From Rhodoferax sp. (GTDB lineage: Bacteria; Pseudomonadota; Gammaproteobacteria; Burkholderiales; Burkholderiaceae): a stretch of DNA of 7,072 nucleotides. The notes beneath the pieces were generated by a model. The model was not told where the DNA came from and did not search any database. It saw nothing but the letters and a program-made list of their open reading frames with translations. The DNA lies in contig JAIFMT010000035.1 in the NCBI GenBank assembly GCA_020048295.1, positions 1 to 7,072 of the forward strand. The letters run 5' to 3'. Of this stretch, positions 1-6,847 are shown piece after piece (position 1 is the first letter of the stretch; the number at the start of each line of letters is the position of its first letter). The translations under genes and the position numbers were made by a program.

Positions 1-1656
1 GCCGTGCTGACCCCGTTCATCCAGCGCTCGGGCCGGCGCAACCTGCTGTTTGTGGCGGTGCTGCTGATGCTGGTGGCGGCCATGGTGCAGCCGGTGTGGC
101 AGTTTGTGCGCCCCTCAGGCTTGAATGGCCCGCTGTCACCGCTGGGCGTGGAGCTGAAAATGCTGCCCAACGACAACACCAACACTTTCCTGGTGCAGGT
201 GGACATGCCGGCCGGCACCACGCTGGCTGAAACCGATCAGGTGGCGCGCGCCGTGGGCGACCTGCTGGCTGGCAATCGCCATGTGCATGACTACCAGACC
301 TTTCTGGGGGTGACCGCGCCGGTGGACTTTGCCGCGCTGGTGCGTGGCGACATGCTCAAGCGTGGCGACAACGTGGCGCAGCTGCGTGTCAATCTGAGCG
401 ATAAAAATCAGCGGTCTGATGCCTCGCATGACATCGTCAACGCCTTCAATGACTCGCTGGCACCGCTGCGCAAGACCTTCCCCAGCGCCAAAATCAAGCT
501 GTTTGAGACCCCGCCCGGCCCGCCGGTGCAGTCGCAAATTCTGGCCGAACTGTATGGCCCTGACTACAACAAGCTGCGCGCCGCTGCCACCGAGGTCAAC
601 AAGGCGTTTGACGACATTTACGGCATTGTCAACGTGGATAACTCGGTGACCAGCACGGTGCAAAGCCTGCGCATCAAGGTCGATCGGCAAAAAGCCATCC
701 TGGCTGGCGTGGCCCCGGGCCAGGTGGCCAAGCTGCTGCACGACTATGTATCAGGCTTCTCGATTGGCACCTTGCACATCGACGATGCACGCGAGCCGGT
801 CAACATCACGCTGCGGCTGCCGCGCAGTGAGCGCCAGACCCCGCAGCAAATCTTGTCGATCCGCATCACCAACATGATGGGCCAGCAAGTGCCGCTCTCA
901 AGCATTGCCAGCATCGACAGCACCGCGCAAGACAAGCCGATTTACGACCGCGACCAGCACCCCACCGTGATGGTTGGCGGCGAGCTGCTGAAATCCAGCC
1001 CGGTGTATGCCGTGCTGGCACTCGACAAAATGCTTGAACACAAAGAGCTGGTGCCCGGCGTGGCCTTCAAGACCGGCAACCTCGGCTTTACCGAGACGCA
1101 GCCCGACAGCGTGCTCGACTACCACCTGCTGTGGGGGGGTGAGATGCGCCTGACGCTTGATGTGTTCCGCGACCTGGGCTCGGCCTTTATCGTCGCCCTG
1201 GTGTTCATTTACCTGATGCTGGTGGGCTACTACAAGTCGTTCGTCATGCCGCTAATCGTGATGGGCTCGATTCCGCTGACCATGGTGGGCGTGTTTCCCG
1301 GCCACTGGATCACGCAACAGGCGTTCACCGCCACCTCGATGATCGGGGTGATTGCGCTGGCCGGCATTGTGGTGCGCAATTCGCTGCTGCTGATTGACTT
1401 CATTGTGGATTACCGCCGGCGCGGCTACCCGCTGGAGCAGGCGGTGATTGACGCGGGTGCGGCGCGTTTCCGGCCGATCATGCTGACCGCGCTGGCGATC
1501 ATTCTGGGCTCGGCGATCATGATCACCGACCCGGTGTTTGGCGGCCTGGCGGTATCGCTGATCTTTGGCACCTTTGCCTCCACCGCGCTGACGCTTTTGG
1601 TGATTCCGCTGATGTACTATCTGTGGGAGCGCCGCGGTCTGAACCGTGCTGCCTGA
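1..1656 (+). CDS. RND-family efflux permease, C-terminal half (partial, 5' end outside window)
   Basis: Inner-membrane proton-driven transporter subunit of the RND superfamily, which normally works with a periplasmic adaptor and an outer-membrane channel. The window opens in frame inside the gene, and about 551 codons remain, roughly half of a usual protein of about 1000-1050 aa. A hydrophobic helix near residues 15-33 fits TM7. It is followed by the second large periplasmic loop (about residues 34-385, with the porter-like motif VQVDMPAGTTLAETD), then a closing block of TM8-TM12 between about nt 1170 and 1640. The stretch IALAGIVVRNSLLLIDFIV (nt 1348-1404) matches the conserved TM10 region of RND pumps, and the arginine-rich loop YRRRGYPLEQAV plus RFRPIMLTALA follow as expected. 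TM4, which carries the proton-relay residues, lies outside, so substrate class (drug, metal, other) cannot be set. The GTG at nt 4 is only an internal valine codon, not a start. Transcription ends at the hairpin just downstream. Confidence 0.93.
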   Translation, partial: AVLTPFIQRSGRRNLLFVAVLLMLVAAMVQPVWQFVRPSGLNGPLSPLGVELKMLPNDNTNTFLVQVDMPAGTTLAETDQVARAVGDLLAGNRHVHDYQTFLGVTAPVDFAALVRGDMLKRGDNVAQLRVNLSDKNQRSDASHDIVNAFNDSLAPLRKTFPSAKIKLFETPPGPPVQSQILAELYGPDYNKLRAAATEVNKAFDDIYGIVNVDNSVTSTVQSLRIKVDRQKAILAGVAPGQVAKLLHDYVSGFSIGTLHIDDAREPVNITLRLPRSERQTPQQILSIRITNMMGQQVPLSSIASIDSTAQDKPIYDRDQHPTVMVGGELLKSSPVYAVLALDKMLEHKELVPGVAFKTGNLGFTETQPDSVLDYHLLWGGEMRLTLDVFRDLGSAFIVALVFIYLMLVGYYKSFVMPLIVMGSIPLTMVGVFPGHWITQQAFTATSMIGVIALAGIVVRNSLLLIDFIVDYRRRGYPLEQAVIDAGAARFRPIMLTALAIILGSAIMITDPVFGGLAVSLIFGTFASTALTLLVIPLMYYLWERRGLNRAA

Positions 1657-1676
1657 ACCGACCTATTGCACACAAC

Positions 1677-1709
1677 AAGCCTGCCTGGTTCCTGCCTGGC
1701 AGGCTTTTT
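1677..1709 (+). terminator. Rho-independent terminator of the RND permease gene
   Basis: A perfect 9-bp stem AAGCCTGCC (1677-1685) / GGCAGGCTT (1698-1706) with a 12-nt loop is followed directly by a run of five T (1705-1709). It lies 20 bp after the permease stop codon (TGA 1654-1656). The loop and stem contain a direct repeat CTGCCTGG (1681-1688 and 1692-1699), which allows some alternative pairing. It should insulate the signalling genes from readthrough of the efflux operon. Confidence 0.9.
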
Positions 1710-1726
1710 CACACTGCTGTGTGAAA
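1707..1726. repeat. Perfect 20-bp inverted repeat TTTCACAC-N4-GTGTGAAA
   Basis: The arms 1707-1714 and 1719-1726 are perfectly complementary over 8 bp around the spacer TGCT. The element starts inside the T-run of the terminator and covers the -35 box and most of the spacer of the candidate promoter for the response regulator. By position it could be a repressor operator; in readthrough RNA it would form a second hairpin, but no T-run follows it. It has the TCACA/TGTGA halves in the opposite order to a CRP site, so it is not a standard CRP box. Confidence 0.6.
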
Positions 1727-1736
1727 TGTATATAAG
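1708..1736 (+). promoter_or_regulatory. Candidate sigma70 promoter for the response regulator-kinase unit
   Basis: The -35 box TTCACA (1708-1713, 5 of 6 consensus) is separated by exactly 17 bp from the -10 box TATAAG (1731-1736, 5 of 6). The predicted start near 1743 would give a leader of about 60 nt to the ATG at 1806. It is the best promoter match in the gap, sits after the terminator and is oriented toward the two signalling genes. The inverted repeat at 1707-1726 overlaps it. Prediction from sequence only. Confidence 0.55.
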
Positions 1737-1741
1737 AAATC

Positions 1742-1787
1742 AGGCTGTAGCCTTGCGGATATTGCGCTGAATGCTATTAAAAGTATA
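1742..1787 (+). repeat. Degenerate copy of a short dispersed repeat in the response-regulator leader
   Basis: This stretch aligns with 6616-6662 of the same window: CTGTAGCC, TGCG, TGA, GCTA and TATA blocks occur in the same order, 28 identities over 43 aligned columns by hand with one single-base gap. The poorly matching centre (1757-1762) and the better-matching flanks are what one expects of a hairpin-type small repeat. I remember similar motifs as abundant intergenic repeats in Comamonadaceae genomes; that is memory, not a search. TGTAGC occurs at 1746-1751 and again at 1789-1794. It fills most of the predicted 5' leader of the response regulator gene. Confidence 0.45.
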
Positions 1788-1794
1788 TTGTAGC

Positions 1795-1798
1795 GGAG
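1795..1798 (+). promoter_or_regulatory. Ribosome binding site of the response regulator
   Basis: GGAG lies 7 nt upstream of the ATG at 1806 and supports that start codon. Confidence 0.75.
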
Positions 1799-1805
1799 TG
1801 ACAAC

Positions 1806-2207
1806 ATGACAGAAAATGACATTGGCAAGTACAGCTACCTGATCGTCGATGACGACGAGTTCTCGCAGGAAGTGCTGACCGGTGTGCTCAACAGCATGGG
1901 GGCGGGCTCGGTTCACTGCGCATCGGATGGTGCCGCAGCCGTTCGTCTGGCGCGTCAGCTGCGGCCGGATTTCGTCCTGCTCGACATCTACATGCCCGGT
2001 ATCGACGGCTGGGCGGTGCTTGACCAACTGCGCCAGTTGCAGCCGCAGGTGGTGGCGCTGATGGTGACGGGATCGGTGCTGCCGGCTGACTTCACCAAGT
2101 CGATGGACCAGCGGGTCGATGGCTATTGCATCAAGCCCGCCATGCCAAGTGTCTTGCGCAAGGCCTTGGTGGGTGCTTGGCAGCGCCGCCACGCCGCCAG
2201 CGCGTAA
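1806..2207 (+). CDS. Single-domain response regulator (REC only)
   Basis: Cytoplasmic receiver protein of 133 aa that is a CheY-like REC domain with no output domain. All phosphorylation residues are visible: acidic cluster Asp15-Asp17 in LIVDDDEF, phosphoacceptor Asp60 in LLDIYMPGIDG, switch Thr88, aromatic Tyr107 and Lys110 in the KP pair. After Lys110-Pro111 only about 22 residues remain, enough for the last helix. The ATG has a good GGAG. The stop at 2205-2207 is 5 bp before the GTG of the hybrid kinase, so the two are almost certainly co-transcribed and probably translationally coupled. Given the Hpt domain at the end of the kinase, the simplest inference is that this protein takes phosphate from that Hpt. 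It could act by protein-protein contact, as a phosphate sink, or as a shuttle to an unlinked partner. The domain call is firm; the target is unknown. Confidence 0.93.
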   Translation: MTENDIGKYSYLIVDDDEFSQEVLTGVLNSMGAGSVHCASDGAAAVRLARQLRPDFVLLDIYMPGIDGWAVLDQLRQLQPQVVALMVTGSVLPADFTKSMDQRVDGYCIKPAMPSVLRKALVGAWQRRHAASA

Positions 2208-2212
2208 GCCGA

Positions 2213-5200
2213 GTGACCAAGCGCTGGCACCAGCCCGCTGCGCTGGCGCTGCTGGTGTGGGCGGCCACGCTGCTCATCACCGGTGTGATGTGGCAGCAGT
2301 CAAGCCAGGACAGTCAACGCGAGCTGCAATCTGACTTTGAGCAAGGCGCGTTGGATATCCGGGCCGACATCGAGGCGCAACTGGCCCGACACGAGGCCGT
2401 ACTCAAGAGTTTTGTAGCGATGTATGACGCGTCCGTGCACATCACGCGCCAGGAGTTTCACAGCTTTCACACCTCTTTGGTGCAGGGGCGAGCGGGCTAC
2501 AACTTTGCTGCCGTGAACTACCTGGAGCGGGTGTCTGCCAGTCAGTTGGCGCAACATCAGGCGCACGTGTGGGCGGCCGGCGTGCCCGACTACAGCGTTC
2601 ACCCAACAGGTGCGCGCGACTGGGCCGCACCCATTGTCTATATCGAACCCATGTCTGCCGACAACCGCAAGGCGCTTGGCTTTGATCCTGCCAGCCTGAC
2701 GCAAGCCCGCCTGGCTTTGCTGCGTGCCGGTGACAGCGGCAACATAGCGCTTACCACCCGGCTAGCGCTCAGGCAGGATGTCGATAAGCCCAGCCCGGCT
2801 GTCAGCATGTACCTGCCCATTTATCGGCACGACACCATTGTCTTGGCCACGACCCCAGCCGAACGCCAAGCCACGCTGGTGGGATGGATTGGCGGATCGT
2901 TGCGCATGGCGGACTTGATGGCGACGGTGTTGCCACAGGGGGCGGGCAAGATTCACTTGCAGGTGTTCGATGACATCAATCAAGGGGAAGGTCAGTTGCT
3001 GTTTGATTCCAGCACGGCGTTGCAGTCTGCCAGCGCGGCCACTGTCGCTTTTCAGCACACACTGGCGCTGACGTTTGGCGGGCAAGTCTGGACGGTCGTG
3101 TGCCGCGCCGGCTCCGACTATGGAGCACTGGCGATTCGGCAAAAGCCGCAGTGGGTTGCCGTGGTCGGTCTCTTGCTGAGCACCCTGGCCGCTCTGCTGA
3201 CCGCGCTGCTCAAGCTGTACGCCAGTCGTCGACGGCGGCAGGTGCAGCAGCAGATCGAACAGACGCGCGAGCGCGTGGTTGAGGCGGCCCGGCGGGAAAC
3301 CGAGCAATCACTGCGCGACAGCGAAGCCCGTTGGCGCTTTGCGCTGCAGTCCGTCGGCGACGGGCTATGGGAGTGGAACATTGCCGACAACAGCTTGTAC
3401 TGTTCAGACTCATGGAAAGCCGTGTTTGGTCTGCAGGCACTGGACACCGACGATGCATTGCATCGGTTCAGCCAACGGCTGCACCCTGATGACCGTGCCA
3501 GCACACTCATGATGTTGCAAGACTGCCTTGACGGGCATACGAGCGCCTTCCGCTGCGAATACCGCGCCCGCTGCAGCGATGGCAGCTACAAGTGGATACT
3601 CGACCGGGGCCAGATCATGCAGCGCGCCCCCGATGGGCAGCCGCTGCGCATGGTGGGCACCATCCATGACATCACCGAGCGCAAGAAGACCGAAACCAAC
3701 CTGCGCGACAGCGAATTTGCTGCCCGGCTGGCGCTGGACCGTTCCACCGCGCTGGCCAAAAAACTCGAAGACCAGCAAGCGCATCTGCAAGTGCTGGTGC
3801 AGCAGCGCACCGCCGAGTTGCAAAATAGCCTGGACTCCCTGGTGCTGCAAAAGGAGTCGCTGGACAATGCGCTGTCGCTGCTCAATGCCACCTTGGAGTC
3901 CACCGCCTACGGCATTCTGGTGGTGGATCGCCAGGGTCACAGCGTGCGTTGGAACCAGCGCTTTGTCGAACTCTGGCGCATGCCGCTCGAACTGCTTGAA
4001 ATGCAGGGCAGCGCACCCAGACTGGCCTTTGCGGCGGCCCAGCTCAAGCACCCTGAATTGTTCATCACGCAGGTGATGGCCCTCAGCAACGACCCGCTGG
4101 CGGCCAGCAATGACCTGCTGGAACTCGCCGACGGGCGTATTTTCAAGCGCATTTCGCAGCCGCAGATCATGGGCAGCGAGGTGCTGGGGCGGGTTTGGTC
4201 GTTTGACGACATCACCGACCTGAAACGCGCCGAAGCGGCTGCGCTGGCCGCCAACCGGGCCAAGTCAGAGTTCCTGGCCAACATGAGCCACGAAATACGC
4301 ACCCCGATGAACGGGGTGGTGGGCATGGTCGATGTGTTGCAACAGACCGAACTGCAGCCGGCTCAAGCGCGCATGCTCAACACCATTTCGCAATCGTCCA
4401 TGGCCTTGCTGGGCATTCTCAACGACATTCTGGACTACTCCAAGATTGAAGCCGGCAAGCTGGTGGTGGAGCACATTCCGACGCGGCTGACCGAGGTGAT
4501 ACAGGGCGTGTTGCAGTTGCTCAGCTGCAGTGCCCAGGCCAAAGCCATCGACCTGTCAACCGAGATCGACCCGACATTGCCCGCCTGGGTGATGGCTGAC
4601 CCGGCACGGCTGCGCCAGGTGTTGCTCAACCTGGTTGGCAACGCCATCAAGTTCACCCCGGCCGATGCCGATCCGCAGGGGCGGGTGCGCCTGCGCGTCG
4701 AAGCTGCCACGTTGCCTGATGGCCAACCGGCGCTGCACCTGCGCATCAGCGACAGCGGCATTGGCATGAGCGCCGAGGTGCTGGCGCGCCTGTTTCAGCC
4801 GTTTACCCAGGCCGATACCAGCACCTCGCGCGAGTTTGGCGGCACCGGCCTGGGTCTGTCGATCAGTCAGCGTCTGGTTGCCCTGATGGGCGGGCAATTG
4901 CTGGTGCGCAGCACACCGGGACAGGGCTCTGAGTTCACCGTGGAATTGCCCTTGCAGTCAGCGCCTGCGGCACTGCAACCTGCAGTATTGCCAGATCGTC
5001 GCCGCTTTGCCAGAGCCTCGGCACAGCGCCGCGAGCAGACCGCAGCCAGTGGTCAGCTGCTGTTGCTGGCCGAGGACAACGAGACCAACCGCGATGTGCT
5101 GCGCCAGCAATTGCACCTTCTGGGTTTTCCCGCCGAGGTCGCCTGCGACGGCGAAGAGGCGCTGGCAATGTGGCAAAGCGGCCGCTTCACCCTGCTGCTG

Positions 5201-5881
5201 ACCGACTGCCACATGCCCAAAATGGACGGCTTTGGGCTGACCCGGGCGATCCGCCAGGCGGAACCCGCCGGGCAGCGCGCACCGATCATCGCCGTCACCG
5301 CCAATGCCATGCAAGGTGAGCGCGCCCGCTGCATCGATGCCGGCATGGACGACTACCTGGCCAAACCGCTGCGCATGGAAGAACTCAGGCAAACGCTGGC
5401 GCGCTGGCTGTCGCTGCCGCCCGAACCAAACACGCAGCCTGCTGCTTTTGATGCCGGTCAGCATGAACCCGCCGAGCCACCCAGTATGCCAATGCCAGGC
5501 AGCGAGTCCACCGCCGCAGACCCAAGCCTGGCAGCTGGCAGCGAGTTCGTCGCCTGGAACCCTGCCACGTTGGGCGAGATGATCGGCGACAACCCGGCCA
5601 TGCAGCAGCGGCTGCTCGCCAAGTTTCTGGTCAACGCTCACGCACAGGTGGCGAACATCGATGCTGCCGCAAACGCTGGCGATACCAGCCAGATGGCTGA
5701 CGTGGCGCATACACTGAAATCCTCAGCGCGTAGCGTCGGTGCGCTGGCGTTGGGTGAGTTGTGCCAGCAGATCGAAACCAGTGGCCGCGCCGGGCAAGCG
5801 CAAGACTGCCTGGCGCTGGCGACAGCCCTGCCCGATGCCCTGGCGCAAGCCGCTGAAAAAATCCGCGCGGCACTGGTCTGA
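2213..5881 (+). CDS. Membrane hybrid sensor histidine kinase, CHASE-PAS-PAS-HisKA-HATPase-REC-Hpt
   Basis: Tripartite sensor kinase of 1222 aa that passes phosphate His->Asp->His. Visible order: TM1 (about 9-27); periplasmic CHASE-type sensor (about 42-290, with GYNFAAVNYLERV at 95-107 and GFD at 156-158); TM2 (about 314-336); charged coiled coil; PAS 1 with PAC (about 373-490, HPDDR, DITERKK); long coiled coil; PAS 2 (about 557-672); HisKA with phosphorylated His693 in MSHEIRTPMNG; HATPase with N box Asn806/Asn810, G1 Asp847-Gly851 and G2 GGTGLGL at 876-882; REC with Glu954/Asp955, Asp998, Thr1029 and Lys1051; Pro/Ala-rich linker; Hpt with His1166 in HTLKSSARS. Every catalytic motif looks intact. 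I chose the GTG at 2213 because it lies 5 bp after the upstream stop and just before TM1; its Shine-Dalgarno is poor, which suggests translational coupling. A TTG at 2126 is open in frame but would overlap the regulator by 82 bp. Architecture recalls BarA/ArcB-like kinases, but this is not an orthologue call. Confidence 0.93.
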   Translation: MTKRWHQPAALALLVWAATLLITGVMWQQSSQDSQRELQSDFEQGALDIRADIEAQLARHEAVLKSFVAMYDASVHITRQEFHSFHTSLVQGRAGYNFAAVNYLERVSASQLAQHQAHVWAAGVPDYSVHPTGARDWAAPIVYIEPMSADNRKALGFDPASLTQARLALLRAGDSGNIALTTRLALRQDVDKPSPAVSMYLPIYRHDTIVLATTPAERQATLVGWIGGSLRMADLMATVLPQGAGKIHLQVFDDINQGEGQLLFDSSTALQSASAATVAFQHTLALTFGGQVWTVVCRAGSDYGALAIRQKPQWVAVVGLLLSTLAALLTALLKLYASRRRRQVQQQIEQTRERVVEAARRETEQSLRDSEARWRFALQSVGDGLWEWNIADNSLYCSDSWKAVFGLQALDTDDALHRFSQRLHPDDRASTLMMLQDCLDGHTSAFRCEYRARCSDGSYKWILDRGQIMQRAPDGQPLRMVGTIHDITERKKTETNLRDSEFAARLALDRSTALAKKLEDQQAHLQVLVQQRTAELQNSLDSLVLQKESLDNALSLLNATLESTAYGILVVDRQGHSVRWNQRFVELWRMPLELLEMQGSAPRLAFAAAQLKHPELFITQVMALSNDPLAASNDLLELADGRIFKRISQPQIMGSEVLGRVWSFDDITDLKRAEAAALAANRAKSEFLANMSHEIRTPMNGVVGMVDVLQQTELQPAQARMLNTISQSSMALLGILNDILDYSKIEAGKLVVEHIPTRLTEVIQGVLQLLSCSAQAKAIDLSTEIDPTLPAWVMADPARLRQVLLNLVGNAIKFTPADADPQGRVRLRVEAATLPDGQPALHLRISDSGIGMSAEVLARLFQPFTQADTSTSREFGGTGLGLSISQRLVALMGGQLLVRSTPGQGSEFTVELPLQSAPAALQPAVLPDRRRFARASAQRREQTAASGQLLLLAEDNETNRDVLRQQLHLLGFPAEVACDGEEALAMWQSGRFTLLLTDCHMPKMDGFGLTRAIRQAEPAGQRAPIIAVTANAMQGERARCIDAGMDDYLAKPLRMEELRQTLARWLSLPPEPNTQPAAFDAGQHEPAEPPSMPMPGSESTAADPSLAAGSEFVAWNPATLGEMIGDNPAMQQRLLAKFLVNAHAQVANIDAAANAGDTSQMADVAHTLKSSARSVGALALGELCQQIETSGRAGQAQDCLALATALPDALAQAAEKIRAALV

Positions 5882-5911
5882 GGGCCGAACTGGGCGCGTG
5901 CACTCAGGCGT

Positions 5912-6847
5912 TCAGAGTCCGAGCATCAGTTTGAGGTTTTGCACGGCCGCGCCGCTGGCCCCTTTGCCCAGGTTGTCCAGGCGCGCCACCAGCACCGCGT
6001 GGCGGAAACTGTCGCTGGTATCCTGGTTGCCAAACACCCGCAGTTCCATCAGATTGGTGTTGGCCAGCGCCAGGGCATCAAGTTGGGTGTCGCTGCCGAC
6101 TTCTGGCACGCTGACTGAATCGCTGCCGGCGTAGTGACGTGCCAGCACGGCGTGCAGGTCAGCCACTTGGGGCTGGCCCGGCAGCAAGTCCAGATGCAGC
6201 GGGATCTGCACCAGCATGCCCTGCTTGAAGTTGCCCACTGACGGTACAAACAGCGGACGGCGTGTGAGGCCGGTGCAGGCCATGATTTCGGGGATGTGCT
6301 TGTGTTTGAGTCCCAGCGCGTACAGCTCAAATGCGGGCGCCCGGCCCTGCTCGTAGGCTTCGATCATCGGCCGCCCGCCGCCCGAATAGCCGCTGATGGC
6401 AGGCAGGCACAGCGGAAAATCTGTTGGCAGCAGCCCGGCATCCACCAGCGGCCGAATCAGCGCGATGGCACCGGTGGCGTAACAGCCAGGGTTGGCCACC
6501 CGCTGTGCCTGCCGAATCGCCTCAGTCTGCCCGGCACACAGTTCAGGAAAACCATAGACCCAGCCCGGCGCGGTGCGGTGGGCCGTCGAGGCATCAATAA
6601 TTTTTATGCTTTTTTGGCCTGTAGCCCTTTCCAGATCTGCGATGACAGCTACTGACTCTATAGCTGCCTCGTCGTGCAGGCACAGCACCACCAGGTCAGC
6701 CTGCGCCATCAGCGCACGCTTGGCAGCGGCATCCTTGCGCAGTGCTGGTGCAATGCTGAGCAGTTCAATGCCAGGCATGGTTTCGAGCCGCTCGCGGATC
6801 TGCAAACCCGTGGTGCCGGCCTCGCCGTCGATGAAGATTTTCCGCAT
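5912..6847 (-). CDS. argC: N-acetyl-gamma-glutamyl-phosphate reductase, short (type 2) form
   Basis: Cytoplasmic enzyme of arginine biosynthesis; it reduces N-acetyl-glutamyl 5-phosphate with NADPH to N-acetylglutamate 5-semialdehyde. The 311-aa product has the dinucleotide-binding start [16 protein letters not shown] (6-21), [19 protein letters not shown] (85-103), the catalytic cysteine Cys122 in [18 protein letters not shown] (152-159), KHKHIPEI (181-188, containing the likely catalytic His) and the family C-terminus [12 protein letters not shown]. Length and motifs fit the type 2 ArgC subfamily rather than the longer type of about 340 aa. The ATG at 6847 is chosen because the Rossmann strand begins right after it; AAGGA (complement of 6860-6864) lies 12 nt upstream, a little far. 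The frame stays open upstream to 6988, but that part is Cys-rich and unlike ArgC. No other arg gene is in the window. Codons for about residues 62-84 overlap a dispersed-repeat copy and include an AT-rich run unlike the rest of the gene. Confidence 0.95.
   Translation of the reverse strand: MRKIFIDGEAGTTGLQIRERLETMPGIELLSIAPALRKDAAAKRALMAQADLVVLCLHDEAAIESVAVIADLERATGQKSIKIIDASTAHRTAPGWVYGFPELCAGQTEAIRQAQRVANPGCYATGAIALIRPLVDAGLLPTDFPLCLPAISGYSGGGRPMIEAYEQGRAPAFELYALGLKHKHIPEIMACTGLTRRPLFVPSVGNFKQGMLVQIPLHLDLLPGQPQVADLHAVLARHYAGSDSVSVPEVGSDTQLDALALANTNLMELRVFGNQDTSDSFRHAVLVARLDNLGKGASGAAVQNLKLMLGL
6595..6668 (+). repeat. Degenerate dispersed-repeat copy embedded in frame in argC
   Basis: Positions 6616-6662 align in the same orientation with 1742-1787 (28 of 43 columns identical by hand). 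On the left it is preceded by an AT-rich stretch (6597-6613, only 2 of 17 bases G/C), which is abnormal in this gene. The order 'AT run, TTTTTTGGCC, TGTAGC, centre, TGACAGCTA, TATAGCTGC' resembles, from memory, a small hairpin repeat that is common between genes in Comamonadaceae. Here it codes for about residues 62-84 of ArgC without breaking the frame. The exact edges are uncertain. Confidence 0.45.

Noticed and set aside
136..741. Minus-strand open frame of about 200 codons opposite the RND permease
   Set aside because: It is the mirror of a clear RND periplasmic domain, has His/Gln-rich composition and no ribosome binding site or family motif.
1709..1724. CRP-like binding site in the palindrome
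   Set aside because: The halves are TCACA-N6-TGTGA, the reverse of the CRP order TGTGA-N6-TCACA, so a CRP call is not supported.
1740..2192. Minus-strand open frame of about 150 codons opposite the response regulator
   Set aside because: The plus-strand REC domain is complete with all active-site residues, and the antisense product has no recognisable features.
2126..2212. Upstream TTG start for the kinase, adding 29 residues
   Set aside because: It would overlap the response regulator by 82 bp, has no ribosome binding site, and the extra residues look like out-of-frame translation of the regulator's last helix.
3410..4051. Minus-strand open frame of about 213 codons opposite the PAS region of the kinase
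   Set aside because: Same pattern of shadow frame; the plus-strand PAS motifs explain the sequence.
4958..5710. Long open frame on the minus strand (about 250 codons) opposite the kinase REC/Hpt region
   Set aside because: The plus strand here carries intact REC and Hpt motifs. The antisense protein is rich in His, Gln, Arg and Gly with no recognisable family, as expected from a GC-rich gene read backwards.
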